The translations under genes and the position numbers were made by a program. Positions 1 to 7,658 of a DNA stretch of 35,216 nucleotides are shown here, piece after piece. Positions within the stretch are counted from its first letter, which is position 1, and every line of letters begins with the position of its first letter. The DNA is from Prevotella sp. UBA2756 (GTDB taxonomy: Bacteria; Bacteroidota; Bacteroidia; Bacteroidales; Bacteroidaceae), in NCBI GenBank assembly GCA_002353205.1, contig DEJE01000029.1, forward strand, positions 1 to 35,216, read 5' to 3'. The notes under the pieces were generated by a model. It saw only the letters and a list, made by a program, of their open reading frames with translations, had not been told where the DNA came from and made no database searches.

Positions 1-9
1 TTTTTTCAT
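1..9 (-). CDS. possible 5' end of a gene leaving the window
   Basis: On the minus strand the first nine bases read as a start codon followed by two lysine codons (Met-Lys-Lys), a typical beginning of a Bacteroidetes signal peptide. Everything else lies outside the window, so no function can be given. An AT-rich stretch (10-60) lies upstream of it, as expected for a translation start in this group. It may equally be chance. Confidence 0.3.
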
Positions 10-152
10 GACAAATCCTTTCTTTTTAATTGTTAGACATAAATTTTGATTCTTATATTGCATAAAGTATGATGAGTAATGTCTCTATCTCACATGAATC
101 TTACGGGAGCATATCCGTCCGTTCACGGCTCTCGCTATAGTCAGCCCATCCC

Positions 153-530
153 CTATATGGTTATCACAGCTGAATACATAATAGTACCCACACGCATGTA
201 TAGAGTGTAGGTACCCGAGAGGGACGTGGGGAGGACCTTCTTGTCTTCACCGGGGTAAAGAGTAGCGGAGAACACCACGTTGTCGCTTGCGTCTACGACA
301 AAGACGGGAACCGTCGTGCTGAAGACGTCATAGAAGTAGAGGATGTTACCGTCGATGCTGACGGTGGGAATTTCAACGAGATCGCGGGGCATCTCACTCT
401 TAATTTCCTCATCATGATTATAGGAAACCAAAAAGTTGATACGTGTTCCTACAATCGCTCCACTCCATGCTGCAAAGGTAGAGATGGCAAAAAATAAAAT
501 GCCAAAACAGATAATTCTTTTTGTATTCAT
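153..530 (-). CDS. small secreted DUF3244-like protein
   Basis: This is a 125-residue protein with a hydrophobic N-terminal segment (residues 5-27) that works as a signal peptide or anchor. The remainder is a predicted small beta-sandwich: alternating hydrophobic strands with TVSIDG near residue 56, VPVFVVDASDNVVFS near 74-88, and a closing SGTYTLYMRVG...YSAVITI. This pattern fits DUF3244, a Bacteroidales family of short periplasmic or secreted proteins of unknown role. The gene lies downstream of the TPR regulator on the same strand, separated by 176 bases that contain a TAnnTTTG box and four phased TTAACA repeats, so it probably has its own regulated promoter. The family call is from pattern memory; the role is unknown. 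Confidence 0.7.
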   Translation of the reverse strand: MNTKRIICFGILFFAISTFAAWSGAIVGTRINFLVSYNHDEEIKSEMPRDLVEIPTVSIDGNILYFYDVFSTTVPVFVVDASDNVVFSATLYPGEDKKVLPTSLSGTYTLYMRVGTIMYSAVITI

Positions 531-555
531 TCTTATTGCGTTTAAATTACTGCCG

Positions 556-563
556 CAAATTTA
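556..563 (-). promoter_or_regulatory. -7 box of the DUF3244 gene promoter
   Basis: On the minus strand this reads TAAATTTG, matching the Bacteroidetes -7 consensus TAnnTTTG, 26 bases upstream of the start codon. I see no good TTTG at the expected -33 position, which is what one expects of an activator-dependent promoter. Confidence 0.5.
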
Positions 564-595
564 AAGAATTAATACTATTTGAGCACAATAAAAGA

Positions 596-635
596 TTAAC
601 AAAAACTTAACAAAACATTTAACAGAAAGTTAACA
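596..635. repeat. four TTAACA direct repeats at helical spacing
   Basis: The hexamer TTAACA begins at 596, 607, 619 and 630 (steps of 11, 12 and 11 bases), so all four copies lie on the same face of the helix. They lie about 33-72 bases upstream (minus-strand sense) of the DUF3244 -7 box, the usual position for an activator operator. The neighbouring TPR/HTH regulator is a candidate ligand, but that is inference. Confidence 0.55.
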
Positions 636-706
636 CATCAATAAATATATAGGAAAGTGCTCTTAATCAACGTGTTAAAAATGTACCACGCGTCAAGAAA
701 AGATTC

Positions 707-2530
707 CTATTTTATAGCTTTTAACCTTCTAGTGAACTCTGGAGCTCCTCCGACATCGACATGGAAAATATACGAAAGGAACCGTTTTTTTAACGTTGAC
801 ACGTGTTGAGGAGAGATATCCAACAAGCGGGCTATCTCGTTACCGGAAAATAATGATCTCGTAAGGTAGATAAGTTGTATCTCTTCTTTCCGAAATTCCC
901 GACCTGAACTGAGGATGACTTCTGCTAAAGCAGGAATCTCTTTGTCTATCATCGCCTGCAACTCAGACCAATAGGATGCAGGAAGAGATGAACCGTTATT
1001 TCTTAGGTAGTCGTGGATTTTCCGTACAGGAACAGAACGATTGATTCTTCCGTCAACACTTGATCTGTTGTGACCTCCTAAAGCATTCTCTAATTCTAAG
1101 ACTTTGTCTTCGAGCTCTGCTATCCGGCACGCTTTTTCATCTATTAACTGTTGAACCTGCTCCTCCTGAAATGACAATGTTGCTATTGTCTGTTCTTTTA
1201 TTGATACCTGATTCTTTAAGAATTCTACCAAATGCGTTTGCTCGGTGTATTCCTGATCAAGCCTTGTCATGGTATCCGATAATTCCTTGTTCTTTGCAAT
1301 AAGCCATAATTGCTTCATCTTATGCCTGTTACGCAGATGATAGAATAAGAACATGAAACCCAGTATAAAGACAACCATCAAAAGTGTAAGAAAATACAGT
1401 TGTTGCCTGCTTCGCGAAGCTTCAAGGGTCTTTGTCTGTGCTAATTGTTGATTTCGTGTATAGTTGTATAGGGCATGACTCCTCTGATAACCTTCGGTAG
1501 CTTTAAGCTGATGGCTGGAATCGTTATGGTTATATGCCTTCAAGGCATAGATGGCAGACGAGTCAGGCCTTCCCATATTATGATATGCACGCGCCAAGCC
1601 CTCATAGGCACATGCCAAATGATTTGCATTACAAGCTTGTTTTTCTAACTTTCGGAACCAGTACATTGCAGAATCATTATTACCCGTACTAAGATAATAA
1701 TAACCGGCAGAATATGAGAATATCTCCTTCCCTTTCACGACATCCTTTTTATCGTCTAAAAAGCCAGGGAGAGAAAAACACTGATTTAACAACGACTTTG
1801 CCTCTTTATAATATCCCCTGCGAGTGAGAATGTCAATAACAGATGCACCGGACAGACATGCACGTTCATGAAAACCATATTTTTCGAATAAGGTTACTGT
1901 TTTCCTCGTAACTTCAAGGGCTGAATCCAATTCGTTCATCTGTTCATAAGCACTACCCATGAAGTCGAGATTGGAAATATACATCAATGTGTCATTGCAC
2001 ACATAAGAATACTTTGCAGACAAACAAAACTCATCAATAGCATCTTTAGGTGATTCCTGCTTGAGGAATATCTGCCCCATCTGCCCGTGCACGCGGCTGA
2101 GCAACTTGTAGTCGCAGTCGATCTGTGTGGTGTCGGCGCAGTCGGCGGCTTCGTGATAGTATTTCAGGGCCAGGGGTGTCTCTCCCATGTCGTAGTAGGC
2201 ACGGCCGAGGAGGTAGTTGGCGCGCATGCGCTCGTTGGGCGTGCCGTGGCTGTCGTAGTAGCTGACGACGGCCTTGAGCACGCTGTCGGTGGTGAACTTC
2301 ACGAAGTTCTTGTTCTGAGCGTCGGCGCGCAGCAGCTCGTAGCGCATGCGCTGGCCCTTGCTCATCCGTGCGCGGTCGGCCTCGGGGATGCTGTCGAGCA
2401 GGGCGAGGGCGGCATCGGGACGGGCGTACATCAGGCTGTCCGCCCGACTCATCAGGCGGTCACCGCCACGCCACCCGCCGCAGGCAGCGAGCAGCAGGGC
2501 AATCAGGAGCAGATTCGCTGTTCTTCTCAT
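707..2530 (-). CDS. membrane-anchored TPR / coiled-coil / HTH regulator
   Basis: A 607-residue regulator of a type common in Prevotella and Bacteroides. The N-terminus (MRRTANLLLIALLLAACGG) is a lipoprotein signal with its cysteine at residue 17. Residues about 25-370 hold TPR-like helical repeats (for example NYLLGRAYYDMGETPLALKYYHEA). A membrane segment follows at about 377-399 (LYFLTLLMVVFILGFMFLFY), then a coiled coil at 410-485 and a C-terminal helix-turn-helix at about 549-584 (NEIARLLDISPQHVSTLKKR). The plan implies a periplasmic sensor joined to a cytosolic DNA-binding domain. I chose the start at 2530 because the in-frame extension to 2578 runs through the promoter and the upstream terminator and would bury the signal peptide. 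Base composition changes sharply inside the gene near 2070, with the 5' part GC-rich and the rest AT-rich. Target genes are unknown; the adjacent DUF3244 gene is a candidate. Confidence 0.8.
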   Translation of the reverse strand: MRRTANLLLIALLLAACGGWRGGDRLMSRADSLMYARPDAALALLDSIPEADRARMSKGQRMRYELLRADAQNKNFVKFTTDSVLKAVVSYYDSHGTPNERMRANYLLGRAYYDMGETPLALKYYHEAADCADTTQIDCDYKLLSRVHGQMGQIFLKQESPKDAIDEFCLSAKYSYVCNDTLMYISNLDFMGSAYEQMNELDSALEVTRKTVTLFEKYGFHERACLSGASVIDILTRRGYYKEAKSLLNQCFSLPGFLDDKKDVVKGKEIFSYSAGYYYLSTGNNDSAMYWFRKLEKQACNANHLACAYEGLARAYHNMGRPDSSAIYALKAYNHNDSSHQLKATEGYQRSHALYNYTRNQQLAQTKTLEASRSRQQLYFLTLLMVVFILGFMFLFYHLRNRHKMKQLWLIAKNKELSDTMTRLDQEYTEQTHLVEFLKNQVSIKEQTIATLSFQEEQVQQLIDEKACRIAELEDKVLELENALGGHNRSSVDGRINRSVPVRKIHDYLRNNGSSLPASYWSELQAMIDKEIPALAEVILSSGREFRKEEIQLIYLTRSLFSGNEIARLLDISPQHVSTLKKRFLSYIFHVDVGGAPEFTRRLKAIK

Positions 2531-2537
2531 TTGTTTG

Positions 2538-2568
2538 CAAAAGTAAAATAAAAACAGCAAACTGCAAA
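2538..2568 (-). promoter_or_regulatory. promoter of the TPR/HTH regulator
   Basis: On the minus strand there is TTTG (2568-2565), a 19-base spacer, and TACTTTTG (2545-2538), a full match to the Bacteroidetes consensus. The -33 element lies inside the stem of the upstream operon's terminator. The expected transcription start, about 7 bases further on, falls almost at the start codon, so the mRNA would be leaderless or nearly so. Confidence 0.6.
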
Positions 2569-2595
2569 GAAAAAACACGTTTTTTCTTTGCAGTT
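2560..2595 (-). terminator. 17-bp perfect hairpin terminator
   Basis: Arms 2560-2576 and 2579-2595 are perfect inverted repeats (AACTGCAAAGAAAAAAC and its complement) separated by two bases. The hairpin begins at the stop codon of the YqaA-like gene (2594-2596), so it ends the six-gene minus-strand operon. The A/T-rich inner part of the stem supplies the U run. Confidence 0.75.
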
Positions 2596-3046
2596 ATGCG
2601 ATGATGGTAATGCCGTAGACGAGAATGATGTAGCGGAGGAACTTCCCTGCGGCGATGCTGACGAGGGTGATGGGGATGTTGGCGCGCATGAGGCCGAGGA
2701 GGATGGTGATGGCGGACCCGAGGACGGGAAGGAAAGCGAAGAAACCCATCCATGCGCCACGACCAGCCATGAAGCGCTGCGCACGCTGTAGGTCGTGCTC
2801 GCTGACGTGGAGATAACGCTCTATCCACGCCAGGCGACCCATGCGACCTACGGAGTAGTTGACCACAGAACCGAGGATGTTGCCCACCGTGCCGTAGACC
2901 ACGAGAAGCCAAGGGTCGAGACCGGCACCGAGCAATCCCACCATGACAGCCTCGCTGCTGAAGGGTATGAAACTGCCTGCGAGGAAGGCTGCCATGAGCA
3001 TGCCCCAGTAGCCGTAGGTGGTCAGGAAGGCAATGAGAGCATCCAT
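2594..3046 (-). CDS. YqaA/DedA-like (VTT domain) membrane protein
   Basis: A 150-residue integral membrane protein with the DedA/SNARE-associated (VTT) fold in the short YqaA form. It shows an N-terminal re-entrant or membrane stretch (GYWGMLMAAFLAGSFIPFSSEAVM), a glycine-rich segment (GTVGNILGSVVNYSVGR, about residues 53-69), an amphipathic loop and a C-terminal FFAFLPVLGSAITILLG plus a last helix. Family members take part in membrane homeostasis, and DedA relatives flip lipids; the exact substrate here is unknown. It is the last gene of the operon and its start overlaps the preceding membrane-protein gene by 25 bases, suggesting coupled translation. Length is normal for YqaA. Confidence 0.85.
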   Translation of the reverse strand: MDALIAFLTTYGYWGMLMAAFLAGSFIPFSSEAVMVGLLGAGLDPWLLVVYGTVGNILGSVVNYSVGRMGRLAWIERYLHVSEHDLQRAQRFMAGRGAWMGFFAFLPVLGSAITILLGLMRANIPITLVSIAAGKFLRYIILVYGITIIA

Positions 3047-4101
3047 AGGTTACTGGCGGTGATAAGAAGACTGGCGGCGACGAGGAGGCAGAAGAGAATG
3101 TTGGTCAGGCGCGTGCTCGTCAGCGCGATGAAATGGCCGATGAGCACACTGGCGTTGACGATGAGGATGGCCAGCAGCACGGGAGCCTCCGAGGGTTGCA
3201 CGAGGGCAAAGACGGCGGTGGCGAGCTGCAGGATGATGATCATCTCGAAGATCATCTGCGTGCGGATCTTGTCTTGGGAGCTATGGCGAAGGTAGTGGAC
3301 GGTGCCGATGAGGGAGAGGAGGAGGACAAAGGGGAGGGAAAGAGAAAACCCCCTCCCGGCCATTCCCGAGCACAGCTCGCCTACCCGTAGCCTTTCCCCG
3401 AGGGGAGGAGTGAAGGCCCCCCAAGCCCCCGAGGGGAGGAGATTGTGGGGGGTCTCGAAGGTGACGAGGGCGGTAAAGTGGTCGGCGAGCCAGGGCGTCT
3501 CGCCGATGAAGTAGCACCAGGGCACGATGAACCACCAGGGGGCGGCCAGGCCGAGGAGCGATGCCACGAACGTGCGCGGGCTGAGGTCGAACAGTCGTGT
3601 GCCCATGAGCAGCCAGAGGAGTGGCACGAAGAGAAGCACCTTGACGTAGACCACGCTGGCCGTTCCCAAGGCGAGGAAAGCGTAGAATGTGAGCCCCGGC
3701 GACTGCTTGTCCTGGTAGGTGTGGAGAATGATGGTGTAGAAGGTGATGACGCAGAGCATGAGGAGCTCGCACTGCAGCGAGCGGAAGAAGAGCGGCGAGA
3801 GGCTCGTCAGCACGAGGAAAGCGCACGACACCATGCGGCTGTAGATGCGCGTCAGGGCATTGGCATTGTTCAGCTCGACCATGAGGTAGGTGCTCACGGC
3901 AAGGAAAAGGGGGGAGAGGTAAGAGGTAAGAAGTAAGAGGTAAGAGGGAAGAGGGAAGAGGGAAGAGGAGAGACCGGCCCCCGGGTTTCCCCCCTCGGGG
4001 GGACGGAAGGGGGGGTCGACGAGCCACACGCCGAAGGCATAGAGAGCGGTCAGCGGAAGGGCATAACGGCTCTCGGCAATCTTGTTCTGAAGTCGTTTCA
4101 T
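3022..4101 (-). CDS. polytopic membrane protein carrying in-frame repeat insertions
   Basis: A 359-residue protein with about eight to ten hydrophobic segments and no recognised catalytic motif. It starts 6 bases after purD and overlaps the YqaA-like gene by 25, so it is translated within the operon. Its most striking feature is repeat-derived sequence. Residues about 29-65 come from a C-rich element followed by an array of a 7-base unit, giving runs such as SSLFPLPSYLLLLTSYL. A second stretch, roughly residues 220-260, comes from two further C-rich elements (SGAWGAFTPPLGERLRVG). Apart from these, the chain reads as an ordinary Bacteroidales inner-membrane protein. The reading frame is open throughout, so the gene seems to tolerate the insertions. 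Function unknown; the operon position next to YqaA is the only hint. Confidence 0.75.
   Translation of the reverse strand: MKRLQNKIAESRYALPLTALYAFGVWLVDPPFRPPEGGNPGAGLSSSLFPLPSYLLLLTSYLSPLFLAVSTYLMVELNNANALTRIYSRMVSCAFLVLTSLSPLFFRSLQCELLMLCVITFYTIILHTYQDKQSPGLTFYAFLALGTASVVYVKVLLFVPLLWLLMGTRLFDLSPRTFVASLLGLAAPWWFIVPWCYFIGETPWLADHFTALVTFETPHNLLPSGAWGAFTPPLGERLRVGELCSGMAGRGFSLSLPFVLLLSLIGTVHYLRHSSQDKIRTQMIFEMIIILQLATAVFALVQPSEAPVLLAILIVNASVLIGHFIALTSTRLTNILFCLLVAASLLITASNLWMLSLPS
3348..3441. repeat. two C-rich semi-palindromic elements inside the membrane-protein gene
   Basis: The first copy (3348-3411) begins ACCCCCTCCCGGCC and ends TTTCCCCGAGGGGAGGAG, with about 28 extra bases in its middle. 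The second (3413-3441) reads roughly GGCCCCCCAAGCCCCCGAGGGGAGGAG. Both share the CCCCGAGGGGAGGAG core with the copies near 31150 and 31271, and both lie within an open reading frame. Confidence 0.65.
3914..3969. repeat. 7-base tandem array (AAGAGGT/AAGAGGG), 8 units
   Basis: Eight consecutive heptamers (GAGAGGT, AAGAGGT, AAGAAGT, AAGAGGT, then three AAGAGGG and AAGAGGA) lie inside the membrane-protein gene. Because 7 is prime to 3, the array is read in all three phases and gives a seven-residue hydrophobic period on the coding strand. It abuts the C-rich element at 3973. Confidence 0.8.
3973..4016. repeat. C-rich element at the 5' end of the membrane-protein gene
   Basis: The block CCGGCCCCCGGGTTTCCCCC and the following CTCGGGGGGACGGAAGGGGG form a G/C palindrome related to the elements at 3348-3441, 31150 and 31271. 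It is translated (minus strand) as PPFRPPEGGNPGAG. Confidence 0.55.
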
Positions 4102-4107
4102 TGATGG

Positions 4108-5376
4108 TCAGAGGTCGGCGCCGATGTCTGAACGGAAATATTTGTCGGTGAACATGATTTTCTGCGCCTCGCGGAAAGACTTGCCAAGGGCTTCCTCCTT
4201 GTTGGAGCCGTAGCTACTGACAGCGATGACGCGGCCGCCGGAGGTCACCACATGGCCGTCGGCAAGTGCTGTGCCGCTGTGGAAGACGATGCTGCCCTCC
4301 ACTTGGTCGATGCCGGTGATGGGATAGCCTTTCTTGTAGGCCTGGGGGTAGCCGCCGCTGACGAGCATCACGCAGACGGCAGCGCGCTCGTCGAAGGCGA
4401 TGGCGCGCTCGTGGAGGTTGCCCTGGGCGACGCCCTCGAAAAGGTCGACGATATCGCTCTTCAGGCGGAGCATGACGCTCTCCGTCTCGGGATCGCCCAT
4501 GCGGCAGTTGTATTCGATGACCATGGGATCGCCCCCGACGTTGATGAGTCCGAAGAAGATGAAGCCCTTGTAGTCGATGCCCTCGGATGCCAGGCCTTCA
4601 ACGGTGGGGCGGATGATGCGGTCTTCCACTTTCTGCATCCACTCCTTGGTGGCGAAGGGTACGGGAGAGACGCTGCCCATGCCGCCGGTGTTGAGACCGG
4701 TATCGCCCTCGCCGATGCGCTTGTAGTCTTTTGCCTCAGGCAGTATCTTGTAGTGACGGCCGTCGGTGAGCACGAAGACGGAGCACTCGATGCCGCTGAG
4801 GAACTCTTCGATGACCACGCGCGAGGATGCGTTGCCGAACAGTCCTCCGAGCATCTCGCTAAGTTCGTGCTTGGCCTCTTCGAGCGTGGGCACGATGAGG
4901 ACGCCCTTGCCTGCACAGAGGCCGTCGGCCTTCAGCACGTAGGGTGCCTGGAGGGTTTCCAAGAAGGCATAACCTTCTTGCAAAGTGGCGGGAGTGAAGG
5001 TTTCGTAGCGAGCGGTGGGGATGTGGTGGCGCTGCATGAAGGCCTTGGCAAAGTCTTTGCTCCCTTCGAGCACGGCTCCCGCCTTCGACGGTCCGATGAC
5101 GGGGATGGCTGCTGTGCGCGTGTCGGCGAGGAACTCGTCGTAGATGCCTTTCACGAGCGGGTCTTCGGGGCCCACGACAACCATGTCGACGTGGTTGTCG
5201 ACGGAGAAGGTCTTCAGGGCTTCGAAGTCGTCGGCCTTGATGTTGACGTTCTCGCCGCAGTCGGACGTGCCGGCGTTGCCCGGTGCGATGAAGAACTTAT
5301 CGCATTTCTCACTCTGTGCTATCTTCCATGCCAAGGCGTGCTCGCGGCCGCCGCTGCCTAACAGTAGTATTCTCAT
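4108..5376 (-). CDS. purD: phosphoribosylamine-glycine ligase (GAR synthetase)
   Basis: A 422-residue cytosolic enzyme of de novo purine synthesis that joins phosphoribosylamine and glycine with ATP to give glycinamide ribonucleotide. It shows the PurD N-terminus (MRILLLGSGGREHALAWKIA), the family loops APGNAGT and VVVGPEDPL, an ATP-grasp core with LKADGLCAGKGV, and the signature YNCRMGDPETE. Length is standard and the start is fixed by the glycine-rich N-terminal motif. It sits 6 bases before the membrane-protein gene and 131 bases after the S9 peptidase gene, the gap being filled by an 8-base repeat array. No riboswitch or PurR-like site is visible. Confidence 0.97.
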   Translation of the reverse strand: MRILLLGSGGREHALAWKIAQSEKCDKFFIAPGNAGTSDCGENVNIKADDFEALKTFSVDNHVDMVVVGPEDPLVKGIYDEFLADTRTAAIPVIGPSKAGAVLEGSKDFAKAFMQRHHIPTARYETFTPATLQEGYAFLETLQAPYVLKADGLCAGKGVLIVPTLEEAKHELSEMLGGLFGNASSRVVIEEFLSGIECSVFVLTDGRHYKILPEAKDYKRIGEGDTGLNTGGMGSVSPVPFATKEWMQKVEDRIIRPTVEGLASEGIDYKGFIFFGLINVGGDPMVIEYNCRMGDPETESVMLRLKSDIVDLFEGVAQGNLHERAIAFDERAAVCVMLVSGGYPQAYKKGYPITGIDQVEGSIVFHSGTALADGHVVTSGGRVIAVSSYGSNKEEALGKSFREAQKIMFTDKYFRSDIGADL

Positions 5377-5388
5377 TGTTTTTTTATT

Positions 5389-5501
5389 TTTTCGGGTTTT
5401 CGGGATTTCGGGATTTTGGGATTTCGGTATTTCGGAATTCCGGGATTTGGGGATTCCGGGATTTTCGGTATTTCGGGATTAGGGGTTTTCGGGCCTCCGG
5501 G
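5389..5501. repeat. 8-base tandem array (ATTTCGGG), about 14 units
   Basis: The gap between the S9 peptidase and purD is almost entirely a degenerate octamer array: TTTTCGGG, TTTTCGGG, ATTTCGGG, ATTTTGGG, ATTTCGGT, ATTTCGGA, ATTCCGGG, and so on to CCTCCGGG. One unit has an extra base. It would be transcribed as part of the operon. Confidence 0.85.
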
Positions 5502-5507
5502 AAAGCA

Positions 5508-7658
5508 TCACTTGAGGTAGTCTTCGAAATACTGGGTGATGCGCTCGTGAAGGTGTACGCTCTGGTGGCCGCGCATGTTGTGGGGCTCACCGGGATAGAC
5601 GAAGAAGTCGGGCTGGGTGCCGGCCTTGATACATTCGGCGATGAACGAGAGGCAGTGCTGCGGCACCACGGTGGCGTCGTTGTAGCCTGTGATGATCTGT
5701 AGCTTGCCCTTCAGGTCTTTCGCCTTGGAAAGGAGGCTGCTCTTGGCATAGCCCTCGGGGTTGGTCTGCGGGGTGTCCATGTATCGCTCGCCATACATCA
5801 CCTCGTACCATTTCCAGTCGATGACGGGACCTCCGGCCACGCCCACCTTGAAGACCTCGGGGTAGTTGGTCATCAGCGAGATGGTCATGAAGCCGCCGAA
5901 GCTCCATCCGTGGATGCCGAGGCGGTCGCTGTCCACGTAGGGCAGGCTCTTGAGGAACTCCACCCCTTTCATCTGGTCGAGCATCTCCACCTGTCCGAGC
6001 TGTCGGAAGGTGGCCTGTTCAAAGTCGCGTCCGCGATTCTCCGAGCCTCGGTTGTCGAGGATGAAGAGCAGGTAGCCCTTCTGTGCCATGTAGGTCTCCC
6101 ATGAGCGGCTCCAGTAGTGCCACGATGCTTCCACGTTGTGGGCATGCGGTCCGCCGTAGACGTAGACCACGGTGGGATATTTCTTCGTGGGGTCGAAGCC
6201 GACGGGCTTCACCATGCGGTAATAGAGGTCGGTGGTGCCGTCGGCCGCCTTGATGGTGCCGCACGAATATTCGGGCACGGCATAGCCTTTCCACGGGTCT
6301 TCGGCGCTGAAATAGGTCTTGCGCTTGGCTGTGGAAGTGTTGGTGATTTCAATATTGCGCGGCACGTCGGGCTCGGTATACTTGTCGTATGCCCATTGTC
6401 CTGAGGCAGAAAGAACCCCGTAGTGCACACCTCGGCCGTTGTCAAGCCGTTTGCGCTTCGCGTTGGCAATGCTGACGGCATAAATGTTGTTCTGTATGGG
6501 ACTGCTCTCATTCGTAATCACGATGACACTCTTGTCCTTTCGGTTAAAGCCAAGCATGTCGATGACGACGAACGGTCCCTTGGTGAGCTGCCTCAATTCT
6601 TTTCCGTCGGCCGAGAATAAGTACAGATGGTTGTAGCCGTCTTTCTGACTCTGCATGATGAACTTCGTGTCGTCCCAAGGGAGGAAGACGACGGGGTGCA
6701 GCGGCTCCACGTATTTGGTGCTCGTCTCGCGGTAAAGCTCGCCGGTCTTTTCTCCCGTCAGGGCATCGTAGCGCACCAGCCGGCAGTCGTTCTGGTCACG
6801 GTTGAGCTCGAACATGAGGATGTCCTTACCGTCGGGAGTCCATGCGATGTTGGTGAAATAGCGGTCGGTGGGGTCGCCGGCCTTCAGATAGATGGTGTTG
6901 TGGGTGGTGATGTCGTAGATGCCGACGGTCACTTTATGAGAAGTCTCTCCTGCCATGGGGTACTTGTCGGGCTGGCAAGCGGCGATGCGTGGAAAGATGT
7001 CAACCTGCGGATAGTCGGTCACCATCGACTGGTCCATGCGGTAGAAAGCGAGTCGCTGTCCGTCGGGGCTCCAGAATGTTCCCTTGCGAATGCCGAACTC
7101 GTCGCGGTGCACGCTCTGAGCATAGACAATGTCGCGGCTGCCGTCGGTGGTCACCTGTGTGGTGTTGCCGTTGCTGTCGGTGACGTAGAGGTTGTTCTTT
7201 CTGACGAAGGCGAAGGCTTTCGACTGTGGGCAGAACTCTTCGGCTTCCACGTTGTCGCGGTCGTGCTTGAGGAGCAGCTGCTTCTTCTTCCAGTCGACGA
7301 GCATCAGTTCCTGGCCGTTGATGAGCTGCACGATGGTTTCGCCGGGGTAGGGGAATTCGGCGTTGAAGAGATGGCGCATCTGGTTGTGCTCGTTGCTCTG
7401 CGTCAGCGGGGTGATGTCGGCGAGCGTGAAGAGTACGGTCTCTACGCCCGTCTTCTTGTCGACGACGGCACAGTAGTCGGCTTCGGTGCGCACGAGTTCC
7501 TCGCCCCACCACGTGAGGTAGCGGTTCTCGGGCGTCATGTGGCGGTAGTTGTTGCCCCCGTAGTTCAGGTCTTCGAGCGTGAAGAGTTTCTGCCCATTTG
7601 TTGTCATGGCGTGCATCAAGAGCAATAACAGGATGACTGTCAGGTGGTTAGTCTTCAT
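5508..7658 (-). CDS. dipeptidyl peptidase IV-like S9 serine peptidase
   Basis: A 716-residue exported peptidase expected to remove X-Pro or X-Ala dipeptides from peptides in the periplasm. A signal peptide (MKTNHLTVILLLLLMHAMTTNG) is followed by the DPP-IV beta-propeller and a C-terminal alpha/beta hydrolase. The nucleophile lies in GWSFGG (Ser about 586), the aspartate in YNDATV (about 661) and the histidine in GEPHNM (about 693). The motif VYGGPHAHNV upstream also fits. The open frame extends further upstream, but that part is only the reverse reading of the repeat-rich end of the methyltransferase gene. The start at 7658 gives the signal peptide and overlaps the previous gene by 11 bases, suggesting coupled translation. 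Peptide-fermenting Bacteroidales use such enzymes for nutrient peptides. Confidence 0.93.
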   Translation of the reverse strand: MKTNHLTVILLLLLMHAMTTNGQKLFTLEDLNYGGNNYRHMTPENRYLTWWGEELVRTEADYCAVVDKKTGVETVLFTLADITPLTQSNEHNQMRHLFNAEFPYPGETIVQLINGQELMLVDWKKKQLLLKHDRDNVEAEEFCPQSKAFAFVRKNNLYVTDSNGNTTQVTTDGSRDIVYAQSVHRDEFGIRKGTFWSPDGQRLAFYRMDQSMVTDYPQVDIFPRIAACQPDKYPMAGETSHKVTVGIYDITTHNTIYLKAGDPTDRYFTNIAWTPDGKDILMFELNRDQNDCRLVRYDALTGEKTGELYRETSTKYVEPLHPVVFLPWDDTKFIMQSQKDGYNHLYLFSADGKELRQLTKGPFVVIDMLGFNRKDKSVIVITNESSPIQNNIYAVSIANAKRKRLDNGRGVHYGVLSASGQWAYDKYTEPDVPRNIEITNTSTAKRKTYFSAEDPWKGYAVPEYSCGTIKAADGTTDLYYRMVKPVGFDPTKKYPTVVYVYGGPHAHNVEASWHYWSRSWETYMAQKGYLLFILDNRGSENRGRDFEQATFRQLGQVEMLDQMKGVEFLKSLPYVDSDRLGIHGWSFGGFMTISLMTNYPEVFKVGVAGGPVIDWKWYEVMYGERYMDTPQTNPEGYAKSSLLSKAKDLKGKLQIITGYNDATVVPQHCLSFIAECIKAGTQPDFFVYPGEPHNMRGHQSVHLHERITQYFEDYLK

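Noticed and set aside
3348..4016. Frameshifted pseudogene caused by repeat insertion
   Set aside because: The reading frame stays open from the start after purD to the overlap with the next gene, and membrane segments continue after each insertion.
4252..5361. Open frame on the plus strand opposite purD
   Set aside because: Alanine/valine/aspartate-rich nonsense composition typical of antisense readings; purD is unmistakable.
5389..5501. CRISPR-like array
   Set aside because: Units are 8 bases long and contiguous, with no spacers and no cas genes nearby.
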